Below, in pieces: positions 34,658-43,309 of a DNA stretch of 44,189 nt. The stretch is from Helicobacteraceae bacterium (GTDB taxonomy: Bacteria; Campylobacterota; Campylobacteria; Campylobacterales; Sulfurimonadaceae): NCBI GenBank assembly GCA_021163845.1, contig JAGGTH010000075.1:1-44189 (forward strand). The letters are read 5' to 3'. A program made the translations under genes and the position numbers. The notes below the pieces were generated by a model. That model saw nothing but the letters and a program-made list of their open reading frames with translations. It was not told the origin of the DNA and did no database searches. The stretch's first letter is position 1, and each line of letters opens with the position of its first letter.

Positions 34658-37372
34658 ATGGCTGATTTTCAACTAGAACACAAAGAGCTTTTACAAAAGT
34701 ATAAGAGTTCCATCCAAGGGCTTTCTCAAAACGAGGTCGCAAAGCGGCTTGAAGACTTTGGTACAAACGAACTAAGCGATACAACACAAAAAAATTATCT
34801 CAAAGAGTATCTCAAGCAATATGTACAGTTTTTTGCTATCTTACTTGAAGTGGCGGCTATTCTCGCTTTTATAGCACACTCTTATACTCCAGAGGATGGA
34901 AATAATATCTTAGGGTATGCGATAGCAGTGGCAGTTTTTATCAACGCGACCTTTAGTTTTTGGCAGGAGTATAAAGCCGATAAGGCGATGGAAGCACTTT
35001 TGCGTTTGATGCCCACAGAGGTGCGGATTCGGCGTGAGGACAAAGTTAAAAGTATTGATGCAAGAGAACTTGTCCCTGGAGATATCGTCCTTTTGGAAGA
35101 GGGTGATAAGATCGCTGCGGATGCAGTACTTTTAGAAAATACCGCACTCTATATAAACACCGCTTTGATAAATGGTGAGTCGCGTCCTTCACGCAGAGAG
35201 CTTGAATCTTCAAAGAATATCAAGCGTGCTTTAGAAGCAAAAAATATGGTTTTTGCGGGTACATCCGTAGTCTCAGGAAGTGGTGTTGCTTTAGTGGTGG
35301 CCACAGGGCATGCAACGGAGTTTGGTAAGATCGCTACTCTGACAAAAAATGTTCAAAAACGTCTCACTCCTATGCAAAAAGAAGTGATCCATATCACCCA
35401 TATTTTAACCCTTATCGCCCTTGCAATGGGTGTGGTGTTCTTTATGCTTGGAGTGTTTTCAGGTCAAGGCTATTTACTCGCTGCGATCTTTGCACTCTCT
35501 TTGATCGTGGCAAATGTGCCTGAGGGGCTTATGCCTACGATTACTCTCTCACTCTCTTTGGCAAGTCAGCGGATGGCAAAACGTAATGCGCTTATAAAAA
35601 ACCTTGATTCTGTTCAGACTCTAGGCAGTGCAAGTGTGATCTGTACGGACAAAACAGGTACGTTGACACGTAACGAGATGACACTCAAAGAGATCCGCTT
35701 ATGTGGTGGTGAGCATATTACTCTTACAGGTGAAGGGTATGAGACACAAGGGGAGTTTCATTGGGAAAGTGAGGTCGATGAAAGTGCAGAGACCAGACTC
35801 AAAGAGCTTTTACTCTCAGGTGTTTTGAACTCACGCGCAAGTATCGAGGATGATAAGCCCATAGGGGATCCAACAGAGCTTGCCTTGGTGTGTGCTGCCA
35901 AGAAGAAAGGACTCAACCTACAAGAGTATGAAAAACTCAGTGAAAACCCTTTTGATAGCGAGCGAAAGATGATGTCTTCGTTTTATAAAAAAGGGGAGAA
36001 CTCCTCTCTTTATGTCAAAGGGGCTGTAGAGGTCTTATTTGAAAAAGCAAGCTACTATAGAGATGCAAAGGGGGAGCGCCAGAGTTTTGATGGCAAAATA
36101 AAAGAGCAGATGCAGCGCTACGCAGAGGAGTTTGAAGAGGGGGCGTACCGTGTCTTGGCGATTGCACAAGGGGAGAGTGACAAAGAGGAAGATCTCACCC
36201 TCTTAGGACTTGTCGCGATCATGGATCTCCCTCGTAAAGAGGTCAAAGAAGCACTTGCCCAGTGTAAAAGTGCAGGTATTCGCACCATGATGATCACCGG
36301 TGATAACGATAGAACCGCTCAAGCTATCGCACGCAAGATCGGTTTGGAGTTTGATAGTGTTCTCACAGGTGAAGAGGTGGAGAAGTTAAGTGAAGAGGAG
36401 CTTGAGAGACGTTTGGCAAAAGAGAATATTCTCTTTGCACGTATGGCAAGTAACCAAAAACTCAAAATCGCTACAGCTCTGCAAAATAACGGTGAAGTGG
36501 TCGCGATGACAGGTGATGGGGTCAATGACGCACCTGCTTTGAAGCGTGCTGATATTGGGATAGCAATGGGGCTTAGTGGTACCGATGTTGCCAAAGAAGC
36601 TGCAGATATGATCCTCCTCGATGATAACTTCAAATCGATCGTCTCAGCGATAGAGGAGGGGAGAACGGTTTATTTTAATATCAAAAAGTTTGTGACCTAT
36701 ATTCTCTCTTCAAATGTTCCTGAGATCGTGCCTTATATCTTGCAGTTTTTCTTTAAGATCCCTCTGCCACTCTCTGTGATCCAGATCCTCTCTATCGATC
36801 TTGGGAGTGATATGCTCCCAGGGCTTGCTCTTGGGAGTGAAAAGCCTGAGAAAAACATTATGAAACGCCCACCTATCGCACCGAGTGAAAAGATACTTGA
36901 CTGGGAGGTATTTAAAAGAGGTTATTTCTTTATTGGGGTGATCGAGGCAACGGCTGCAATGGTCGCGTTTATCAGCTTTTTACTTATGCATGGCTGGGAG
37001 TATGGTACGGTAGATCTAGGTGACCCACTCTTGCAATCTCAAGCGATGACTATGACCCTTTTAGGGGCGGTGAGCTGTCAGCTTGTGAATGTCTGGACGA
37101 TGCGAAGTTGGGAGTTTTCAGCGTGGAGTGTGGGACTGTGGAGCAACAAACTTCTTTTAGGTGCGATGGTCTTAGAATTTTTGTGGATATGGATGCTCTT
37201 GGGGCTCGAACCTGTGCAAAAGATCTTTCATACCGCTTCTATTCCGCTGAATGAGCTTTGGATCCTCTTGCCGTTTCCTATCATCCTTTTTGTGAGTCAT
37301 GAGTATTACAAATATAGACTTCGACGCAAAAAAGGTTTGAACGAACAAAATGGTACTACCAACTTTGTATAG
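34658..37372 (+). CDS. P2-type cation ATPase, Na+/K+-ATPase-like (P2C)
   Basis: 904 residues, full length for P2 ATPases. Cation-ATPase N-domain 5-70; actuator loop with NGES (about residues 171-174) in place of TGES; phosphorylation site DKTGTLT with Asp331; nucleotide domain with KGA; hinge TGDGVNDAPALKRADIGIAMG. Membrane motifs are closer to animal Na+/K+-ATPases than to SERCA or PMA1. Helix 4 reads VANVPEGL (Glu289), helix 5 SSNVPEIVP (Glu689) and helix 6 IDLGSDMLPG (Asp714, Asp718), followed by IMKRPP. All four acidic cation ligands of P2C pumps are present. Likely Na+ (or H+) export and K+ import, powered by ATP. No beta-subunit gene is seen. Confidence 0.88.
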   Translation: MADFQLEHKELLQKYKSSIQGLSQNEVAKRLEDFGTNELSDTTQKNYLKEYLKQYVQFFAILLEVAAILAFIAHSYTPEDGNNILGYAIAVAVFINATFSFWQEYKADKAMEALLRLMPTEVRIRREDKVKSIDARELVPGDIVLLEEGDKIAADAVLLENTALYINTALINGESRPSRRELESSKNIKRALEAKNMVFAGTSVVSGSGVALVVATGHATEFGKIATLTKNVQKRLTPMQKEVIHITHILTLIALAMGVVFFMLGVFSGQGYLLAAIFALSLIVANVPEGLMPTITLSLSLASQRMAKRNALIKNLDSVQTLGSASVICTDKTGTLTRNEMTLKEIRLCGGEHITLTGEGYETQGEFHWESEVDESAETRLKELLLSGVLNSRASIEDDKPIGDPTELALVCAAKKKGLNLQEYEKLSENPFDSERKMMSSFYKKGENSSLYVKGAVEVLFEKASYYRDAKGERQSFDGKIKEQMQRYAEEFEEGAYRVLAIAQGESDKEEDLTLLGLVAIMDLPRKEVKEALAQCKSAGIRTMMITGDNDRTAQAIARKIGLEFDSVLTGEEVEKLSEEELERRLAKENILFARMASNQKLKIATALQNNGEVVAMTGDGVNDAPALKRADIGIAMGLSGTDVAKEAADMILLDDNFKSIVSAIEEGRTVYFNIKKFVTYILSSNVPEIVPYILQFFFKIPLPLSVIQILSIDLGSDMLPGLALGSEKPEKNIMKRPPIAPSEKILDWEVFKRGYFFIGVIEATAAMVAFISFLLMHGWEYGTVDLGDPLLQSQAMTMTLLGAVSCQLVNVWTMRSWEFSAWSVGLWSNKLLLGAMVLEFLWIWMLLGLEPVQKIFHTASIPLNELWILLPFPIILFVSHEYYKYRLRRKKGLNEQNGTTNFV

Positions 37373-37405
37373 CATTGTGTAAAATAAAACAAAAAGGTTT
37401 TTGCT

Positions 37406-38758
37406 GTGCGAAGAATACTCTGGTTTCGGCGTGATCTGCGTATTGAAGATAATCCTTTGCTCTCTTACGAGGGGGAAGTGCTCCCTCTATTTATCTTTGA
37501 TACGAATATCCTAGACTCTTTGGACGCTGAGGATAAAAGAGTTTCGTATATCTTTAAAGCTGTTCTTGAACTCAAAGAGAAACTTCGCACCCTTGGGCTT
37601 GATCTCAAGCTTTTTTATGGCGATCCTTTGGATGTAATAGATCATTTGCTCCAAGAGTACGCTTTTGATGAAGTGGTGGCTTCGGGTGATTATGATAGCT
37701 ATGCCAAAGAGCGTGATAAGGCAATCTCGCACAAACTTCATTTTCGCTACATCCAAGATACCTATATTTTGAAGCCCTCTGACGTGCTCAAAGAGGATGG
37801 CTCCCCTTATTTGGTTTTTACCCCATTTTATAAAAAAGCGCGTCTTGCCTTGGAGAGTAAAGATCTTAGCCCTTATGGTCTTGCAAAACAAGGTTTGCTT
37901 GCAAGTAGTTATGAGACTATGAGCACCATCCAAAAAGATGCAGCGGTGAGCCAAAGAGAGATCACGCTTGAAAATCTTGGCTTTAGACCTCAAGAAATAC
38001 TCTTAGATGATCCACGCAAGAGGCTCTCAGATTTCTTAAAAAAGATAGAGCTCTATGCACAAAAGAGAGATTATTTGCAAGAGGATGCAGGCTCAAGTTT
38101 GAGTGTCGCTCTGCGTTTTGGTCGCATCGGTATTCGTGAGGTTCTTCGCGCAGCGCTCTTACATCCCAAGAGCGAAGCCTTTGTACGTCAGCTTCTTTTT
38201 CGCGATTTTTATGCCTTGATGCTTTTTTACTTTCCTCAGATCCAAACACAAAACTATAAGTATGCTTTTAACGGCATAGAGGATAGAGAAAAGTTTGAAC
38301 GATTTTGCAGGGCACAAACAGGAGTGCCGATAGTCGATGCAGCAATACAAGAGTTGCTAAGCTTTGGTACAATGCACAATCGCGCGCGTATGGTCGTTGC
38401 CTCTTTTTTTACCAAAGATCTGCTTTTGCCTTGGCAGTGGGGTGAGGCGTTTTTTGCCAAGCATCTGCTTGATTATGATGCGGCGAGTAATATTCTCTCA
38501 TGGCAGTGGAGTGCAGGCACAGGGGTAGATCCTCAGCCTTATTTTAGGATCTTTAACCCTTATCTTCAAAGCAAAAAGTTTGATAAAGAGGGTGTGTATA
38601 TCAAGAGATATCTCCCACAGCTTCAAAATATTGAGGCAAAGTATCTCCACGATGAGAGCTTTTTGCAAGCTACAGAGATACCAAACTATCCAAAACCTAT
38701 CGTTTCACACAAAGAGGCAGCCAAGCAGGCAATAGAACTTTTTAAGCAAGGGATGTAG
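37406..38758 (+). CDS. phr: Deoxyribodipyrimidine photolyase
   Basis: 450 residues, class I CPD photolyase/cryptochrome family. The N-terminal antenna domain starts ILWFRRDLRIEDNPLL. The C-terminal FAD-binding domain has FGRIGIREV, LLFRDFYALMLFYFP, MHNRARMVVASFFTKDLLLPWQWGEAFF, LDYDAASNILSWQWSAGTGVDPQPYFRIFNP and the terminal YPKPIVSHKEA. It splits cyclobutane pyrimidine dimers in light. The start is GTG at 37406 behind AAAAAGG. Presence implies at least occasional light exposure. It overlaps nothing upstream and lies 1 bp from the next gene. Confidence 0.95.
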   Translation: MRRILWFRRDLRIEDNPLLSYEGEVLPLFIFDTNILDSLDAEDKRVSYIFKAVLELKEKLRTLGLDLKLFYGDPLDVIDHLLQEYAFDEVVASGDYDSYAKERDKAISHKLHFRYIQDTYILKPSDVLKEDGSPYLVFTPFYKKARLALESKDLSPYGLAKQGLLASSYETMSTIQKDAAVSQREITLENLGFRPQEILLDDPRKRLSDFLKKIELYAQKRDYLQEDAGSSLSVALRFGRIGIREVLRAALLHPKSEAFVRQLLFRDFYALMLFYFPQIQTQNYKYAFNGIEDREKFERFCRAQTGVPIVDAAIQELLSFGTMHNRARMVVASFFTKDLLLPWQWGEAFFAKHLLDYDAASNILSWQWSAGTGVDPQPYFRIFNPYLQSKKFDKEGVYIKRYLPQLQNIEAKYLHDESFLQATEIPNYPKPIVSHKEAAKQAIELFKQGM

Positions 38759-38759
38759 A

Positions 38760-39632
38760 GTGAAAAAAATAGTTTTACTTATAGTGTTTTTTCTTGGAGT
38801 TTTAGAGGCACAAGAGAGGCTTAAAAAACCACTCCTAGAGCGTATGATAGAACCGCGTGTCTCTGTTGAGTCTTCTTATCTTAGTGATGCGGATGTCGAT
38901 GGCGGTGGGGGTATAGAGGTCTTTAAAAATAGAGTGCGTATCAATAACAAGATCGCAGGGATAAGCTATACCAATTGGAAGTTTAACTGGAGTGATATTG
39001 CTGCGCTTCCTTTTGGAGATGGAAAAATGAAACCCATCGAGGAGATGCATAGTTTTAAACTCAATCTTAACCTCCCTTATTTTATCAATGAAAAATGGTT
39101 TTTACTTGCGCAAACTTCATTTAATGCGACGTATGAAAAAGAGACAAATGATGCTTTTGGTGCAGGAATATTCTCTTTTCTCTCTTATAAATTCAATGAG
39201 GATCATACCTATCAGTTTGGAGCCTTTGCAAACTACCACCCGATAAAAACCTTAGCACTTCCAGTGATAAGCTACAGCTATCGTTCACAACAAAGGGATG
39301 GTTTGCAAGTGGTCCTTGGTTTTCCACGTACTTTTATCGGCTATCATCTTGATGAGAAGACACTTTTGCGTTTTGGAGCTATCTTCTCACAGTCGGTGAT
39401 AAAACTGAGCAATCAAAGTGTCTTAGAACCTCGTGGTTATGTGGAAGCAAAAGACTATATGAGCAATATCGGTATCTCTTATGAGTTAGATGACTCGCTG
39501 CAACTTGAATCAGATATACTTTATAGTCTCAAACGTGAATTTAACCTCTATAACAGTGCAGGGGAAAAGGGAAATAACTACTCTATTAAGCCATCTTTGG
39601 GGGTCAATGTCAGAGTAGCGTATCGTTTTTAG
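38760..39632 (+). CDS. Outer-membrane beta-barrel protein (DUF6268-like)
   Basis: 290 residues starting at GTG 38760. Signal peptide 1-17 (MKKIVLLIVFFLGVLEA). The rest alternates polar and hydrophobic residues in barrel-like strands with many aromatics and ends in Tyr-Arg-Phe, the C-terminal Phe of outer-membrane proteins. It resembles the DUF6268 family; substrate and role are unknown. It follows the photolyase by 1 bp and probably shares its transcript. Confidence 0.7.
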   Translation: MKKIVLLIVFFLGVLEAQERLKKPLLERMIEPRVSVESSYLSDADVDGGGGIEVFKNRVRINNKIAGISYTNWKFNWSDIAALPFGDGKMKPIEEMHSFKLNLNLPYFINEKWFLLAQTSFNATYEKETNDAFGAGIFSFLSYKFNEDHTYQFGAFANYHPIKTLALPVISYSYRSQQRDGLQVVLGFPRTFIGYHLDEKTLLRFGAIFSQSVIKLSNQSVLEPRGYVEAKDYMSNIGISYELDDSLQLESDILYSLKREFNLYNSAGEKGNNYSIKPSLGVNVRVAYRF

Positions 39633-39648
39633 AGTTTGGAAAAACTCT
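39631..39648. terminator. Hairpin between convergent genes
   Basis: AGAGTTT-GGAA-AAACTCT stem (39631-39648) between the outer-membrane protein stop and the chemoreceptor stop. T-rich on the plus side only partly (AATCTTTAT). Possible shared terminator. Confidence 0.45.
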
Positions 39649-40741
39649 AATCTTTATCGTGCAGTATCTCATCTAAGATACTAAAGACATCATCACTTCC
39701 TCTTTCCATCTCTTCAAAGGCACCCACTAATGCTTTGGTATCAACACTCTCTTGAACCATCAGATCAAAGACCTTATGGGTACCGTTGTGTACCGTAGCA
39801 TGCGGTGCTTCTAGTTTTGCATAATGTTTTGTTTTTGAAAAGTTCTCTTTGCCATCGCCTTCATAGTACCATTTGCCTAAGCGACAGTTGTGATGGTCTA
39901 CAAACTTGAACTGCTCCTCTTTCGTCACTGCAGAGTAGTAGGTGTTGACCTTCCATAAGATATGATCGAGCTTTGCAAGCGACATAAAGACACGGTCGTT
40001 GGTAAACTCCATATCTCGAAACGATTCTTTCATCGCTTGTGAATCATGACCAAGGCAGTCGTTGAGTTTGCTGATAAGCTCATTTGACTGACCTACATTG
40101 TTTTGTATCTCATTGAACTGTTCAGACATGCTATCGACATCCTGTTTCATCGATTGCAAAGATATATTGATCTCACTTACGGCTTTGTCTGTTCTATCTG
40201 CAAGTTTTCTCACCTCGTCTGCGACAACGGCAAAGCCTCGCCCGTGTTCTCCTGCACGAGCCGCTTCGATGGCAGCATTGAGCGCGAGAAGGTTCGTTTG
40301 ATCGGAGATATCTTTAATGAGCGCTAAGATACTCGTCACATCGTTTGTTCTCTCAGAGAGCCCCTCTACAGTATGCTTTGAAGTGTCTGAGAGTTCATTG
40401 AGCTTATCTAAGACATTTATTATTTCACTTGTCTTCTCTGTGATGTTTGAGATACTATCAACGAGTTCATTGGTTCTACTGAGATTACTTTTCGCATTCC
40501 CAACAGACTCTGCCATATTCCCTTGAATATCCATAATATTTGCTTTGAGATGCAGGTTTTGCATCTTCATAAGCGCATCAGAAGCACTTGGAATATTTTT
40601 TGAAGAGTTCTCCCGTGCCTTTTGTTCAAGCTCTTCTATAATGTCTTGCAGTCTTTGGTTCTCTTCTTGTAGTATATTTTTTTCAGTTTTTAGTTTTTCG
40701 TACTCTTGTAGCGGTACGCCAGAATCTCCAAATAGCCCCAT
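39647..40741 (-). CDS. Soluble CZB-domain chemoreceptor (TlpD-like)
   Basis: 364 residues from the ATG at 40741, chosen because a near-perfect AAGGAGGG precedes it; an in-frame ATG 42 bp earlier has none. No membrane helix. An N-terminal coiled coil (about 12-55), the methyl-accepting signalling domain with the hairpin tip [29 protein letters not shown], then a CZB zinc-binding domain (about 255-345: [13 protein letters not shown], later His residues in HATVH). This is the architecture of H. pylori TlpD, a cytosolic receptor for oxidants and energy state that uses a Zn-thiolate switch. A TGCAACA element lies upstream of it on the same strand. Confidence 0.9.
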   Translation of the reverse strand: MGLFGDSGVPLQEYEKLKTEKNILQEENQRLQDIIEELEQKARENSSKNIPSASDALMKMQNLHLKANIMDIQGNMAESVGNAKSNLSRTNELVDSISNITEKTSEIINVLDKLNELSDTSKHTVEGLSERTNDVTSILALIKDISDQTNLLALNAAIEAARAGEHGRGFAVVADEVRKLADRTDKAVSEINISLQSMKQDVDSMSEQFNEIQNNVGQSNELISKLNDCLGHDSQAMKESFRDMEFTNDRVFMSLAKLDHILWKVNTYYSAVTKEEQFKFVDHHNCRLGKWYYEGDGKENFSKTKHYAKLEAPHATVHNGTHKVFDLMVQESVDTKALVGAFEEMERGSDDVFSILDEILHDKD

Positions 40742-40908
40742 AACTCCCTCCTTTTTATCACATAAATTTGATAACAATATCACACATTATGACAAGTTTA
40801 CATCACTTCAGATAAATTAAAGATAAATTTATCTTATAAGAAATAGTTTTTGTCATATTGAGAAGATATTTTAAAATTTTCTTGTCTTTTAAATACGAAA
40901 TACTAAGC

Positions 40909-40932
40909 TTTTAGTGTTGCAAACTTGTTGCA
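40909..40932 (-). promoter_or_regulatory. Paired TGCAACA element facing the TlpD-like gene
   Basis: On the minus strand: TGCAACA-AGTT-TGCAACA-CT-AAAA. Half-sites are 11 bp apart. A TTTAAA that could be a -10 starts 22 bp downstream (40893-40888). The gene start is 167 bp away. Same pattern as 40957-40980 and 44077-44100. Confidence 0.55.
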
Positions 40933-40956
40933 ATTCTCTCCCCTTTCAATGAAAAA

Positions 40957-40980
40957 TGCAACAAAAATGCAACATTAAAG
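40957..40980 (+). promoter_or_regulatory. Paired TGCAACA element upstream of the cetB-like gene
   Basis: TGCAACA-AAAA-TGCAACA-TT-AAAG, half-sites 11 bp apart. The second TGCAAC ends exactly 22 bp before a perfect TATAAT (40996-41001), so it covers the -35 region. Confidence 0.6.
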
Positions 40981-40995
40981 CGTCATACTTTCACC

Positions 40996-41001
40996 TATAA
41001 T
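40996..41001 (+). promoter_or_regulatory. -10 box of the cetB-like operon
   Basis: TATAAT 24 bp before the GTG start at 41026, with an AGGGAGAG ribosome-binding site between. Confidence 0.55.
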
Positions 41002-41025
41002 ATCTTTGAATACAAAGGGAGAGAA

Positions 41026-41514
41026 GTGGCTGGACAAGAACTAAGCTTTGGAGATCATGAATTTATTGTTTCTAAAACTGATACGAAAGGGAATATAACT
41101 TATGGAAATGGTGTGTTTATAAGAATGTCTGGATATACGGAAGAAGAGTTGATAAATGCACCACATAAGATTTTACGTCATCCTAAAATGCCTGCATTTA
41201 TCTTTAAGTTTTTGTGGCAAAGGGTTCGAGCAGGCAAAGAGATCTTTGCTTATGTGGTCAATAGAAATAAAAATGATGACTATTATTGGGTTTTTGCTCA
41301 TGTGACTGCAAGTAGAGATGAAAGTGGAAGAATCATAGGCTACCACTCTGCAAGAAGAAAACCAAAAGCAAAGGCTTTAGAGATCATCAAACCTTTGTAT
41401 GAAACTCTTTTAAGAGCAGAAAAGTCAGGTGGTGTGTCTGCATCTGAAGCGAAACTTCAAGCATTATTAGATGAGAAAGGAGTAAGTTATGACGAATTTA
41501 TCCTCTCTCTCTAA
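41026..41514 (+). CDS. cetB: Aer-type PAS protein (CetB-like energy-taxis sensor)
   Basis: 162 residues beginning at GTG 41026. A single Aer-like PAS domain (about 8-120): [17 protein letters not shown]-type start, ILRHPKMP and [13 protein letters not shown], with a C-terminal helical tail. In C. jejuni CetB binds FAD and passes redox signals to the membrane receptor CetA. The following gene, overlapping by 26 bp, encodes a CetA-like receptor. Compared with E. coli Aer, the RHPDMP motif is RHPKMP (Asp60 to Lys) and the later Trp (Aer W79) is Ile, so cofactor binding may differ. Confidence 0.82.
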   Translation: MAGQELSFGDHEFIVSKTDTKGNITYGNGVFIRMSGYTEEELINAPHKILRHPKMPAFIFKFLWQRVRAGKEIFAYVVNRNKNDDYYWVFAHVTASRDESGRIIGYHSARRKPKAKALEIIKPLYETLLRAEKSGGVSASEAKLQALLDEKGVSYDEFILSL

Positions 41515-42931
41515 AATTCAATACTTTAATGTTATCTCTATAGGAATCATCACATTCACTCTTTTATACGAGATCATCACTATGGGATTTAACTGGTTGG
41601 AAATCTTGAATATCGTCAACTATTTGGTAGCTTGGCTCATTTTTATAAATATACGTAAAGCAAGAAAAATTGTCTCTGATGTATCACACGCAATGAGTAA
41701 TGTTGAGAATGGAGTTTTAGAATCAAGGATCGTCAATAATAAGGCGCGAGGGGAGTTTAAAGTTTTATGTGACAACATGAATAATATGTTGGATCAACTC
41801 GAAGTTTATATGAGAGATACTTTTGCTGTTATTGATGCGCTCAGTGAAGATAAATATTATAGAGTGGTTCAAACAAGTGGTTTAAGAGGATTATACAAGC
41901 AAAGTGGTGAAAATATTAATACAAATGTACGTAAAATGAAAGAGCATCATCAGGCATTAGAACTCTCTTTCATAGATGCAGAGCTTTCCACGGTACAACG
42001 CTCAGTAGGTGGTTTGGATGTCATACAAAGAAGTTTGGGCTATTCCATAGAGGAACTTGAACTTATTACCAACATATCAGAAACAACTGCAAAAGAAGCA
42101 AGTGCAACTGTGGCGGATCTCAATATAGTTACAGAAAACCTCAATCAACTCACAGAGATCATTGGGAGTTCAAATGAGGCAGTAAATGCTTTGGGTGTAA
42201 GAGCTAATGAGATCAACTCGGTTGTAGAACTTATCAAAGATATTGCAGAGCAAACGAATCTTTTGGCACTCAATGCTGCTATCGAAGCTGCTCGTGCAGG
42301 GGAACATGGGCGAGGCTTTGCCGTTGTGGCTGACGAGGTGAGAAAGTTAGCTGAAAAAACACAAAGTGCGACAGGTGAGATCTCTATTGCGATACAAGTT
42401 TTACAACAAGATACAGCTTTAGTATGTGAGAGTTCTGAAACTATGAACACACTCTCTACGAAATCAAATGAGATGATACAAAGTTTTACGCAAGTTGTGC
42501 ATAGTTTTAGTGATAACTCTAAAGAAACAGCATGTAGAGTATTAGGAATTGAAAAGTCCTCTTTTGTTACTTTGGCGAAGATAGACCATATTCTTTTTAA
42601 ACAAAAGGCATACAACTCAATCTACAATAAAAAAGTGGAAGATAGTTTTGTGGATCACCATAGTTGCCGTCTAGGAAAGTGGTACGAAACAGGTAAAGGT
42701 AAGGATCAATTTGGAATGACAAAAATGTATCCAATGATCTTAAAACCACATCAAAGTGTACACCAAGAAGCTATAAATGCTGTCACATACTTTAGTGATG
42801 ATATTGATAACCTTATCCAAAAGAAAGAAGATATTATAAGTTCATTTCAAGCGATGGAATCTAACTCACAGCAACTTTTTGAGATTATGGATGAGATGCT
42901 TCGAGAGGCACTTACAAGTAGAAGTTGTTAA
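41489..42931 (+). CDS. cetA: CetA-like membrane chemoreceptor with CZB domain
   Basis: 480 residues. Two membrane helices (about 13-30 and 37-56) with almost no periplasmic loop, so the signal must come from inside, as expected when CetB is the sensor. A HAMP-like region (about 57-110), helical region, methyl-accepting signalling tip ([32 protein letters not shown]), then a CZB zinc domain (about 370-465: [25 protein letters not shown]). The CZB end is close to that of the TlpD-like receptor 0.8 kb away. C. jejuni CetA as I recall it lacks a CZB, so this would be a CetA variant with its own zinc/redox sensor. Confidence 0.82.
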   Translation: MTNLSSLSKIQYFNVISIGIITFTLLYEIITMGFNWLEILNIVNYLVAWLIFINIRKARKIVSDVSHAMSNVENGVLESRIVNNKARGEFKVLCDNMNNMLDQLEVYMRDTFAVIDALSEDKYYRVVQTSGLRGLYKQSGENINTNVRKMKEHHQALELSFIDAELSTVQRSVGGLDVIQRSLGYSIEELELITNISETTAKEASATVADLNIVTENLNQLTEIIGSSNEAVNALGVRANEINSVVELIKDIAEQTNLLALNAAIEAARAGEHGRGFAVVADEVRKLAEKTQSATGEISIAIQVLQQDTALVCESSETMNTLSTKSNEMIQSFTQVVHSFSDNSKETACRVLGIEKSSFVTLAKIDHILFKQKAYNSIYNKKVEDSFVDHHSCRLGKWYETGKGKDQFGMTKMYPMILKPHQSVHQEAINAVTYFSDDIDNLIQKKEDIISSFQAMESNSQQLFEIMDEMLREALTSRSC

Positions 42932-42945
42932 AAGGAATGGAGACT

Positions 42946-43299
42946 ATGCTAGATGATGAAAGAGTACTTTTTGAAAAAGGTGTATTAGAGATCTTTCCTC
43001 TTGCAACAGTGGTCTTGGATGATTCGAAAATAGTTGCTTGTAATGCTCTTTTTAAGGACTTAACACACGGCTATTTTGAACATGGCGATATATTTGAAAA
43101 TGCTTTTGTCAATAAAATAGGATACATCTATATTGATCCCATATTTGACTGGAAGCATGATGTTATGGAGTTTTATGAAACAAATAAAATCCTTTTAAAG
43201 TTAGGGAGGGTGCAAAAAGAGTTCTTTGTTCATGTTCATCGAATTCATACAAGCACTTATTATGTGGTAAGTCTCTCAGAATTGGTTCATTATAAATAA
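42946..43299 (+). CDS. Small PAS-like protein (DWK-domain)
   Basis: 117 residues from the ATG at 42946, preceded by AAGGAATGGAG. Earlier in-frame starts (ATG 42937, TTG 42925) sit on or before the ribosome-binding site. No known family beyond a PAS-like beginning (FPLATVVLDDSKIVACNALFKDL). The whole protein is homologous to residues about 150-250 of the next gene product: shared elements are PL-x-V/A, CN/VN-x2-F-K, EN-x-F, GYI, DWK, NK-x-L and a C-terminal V-S-L-S. 14 bp after the CetA-like gene, so part of the same operon; possibly a soluble partner of the receptor. Confidence 0.65.
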   Translation: MLDDERVLFEKGVLEIFPLATVVLDDSKIVACNALFKDLTHGYFEHGDIFENAFVNKIGYIYIDPIFDWKHDVMEFYETNKILLKLGRVQKEFFVHVHRIHTSTYYVVSLSELVHYK

Positions 43300-43309
43300 A
43301 AGGAAAAAA

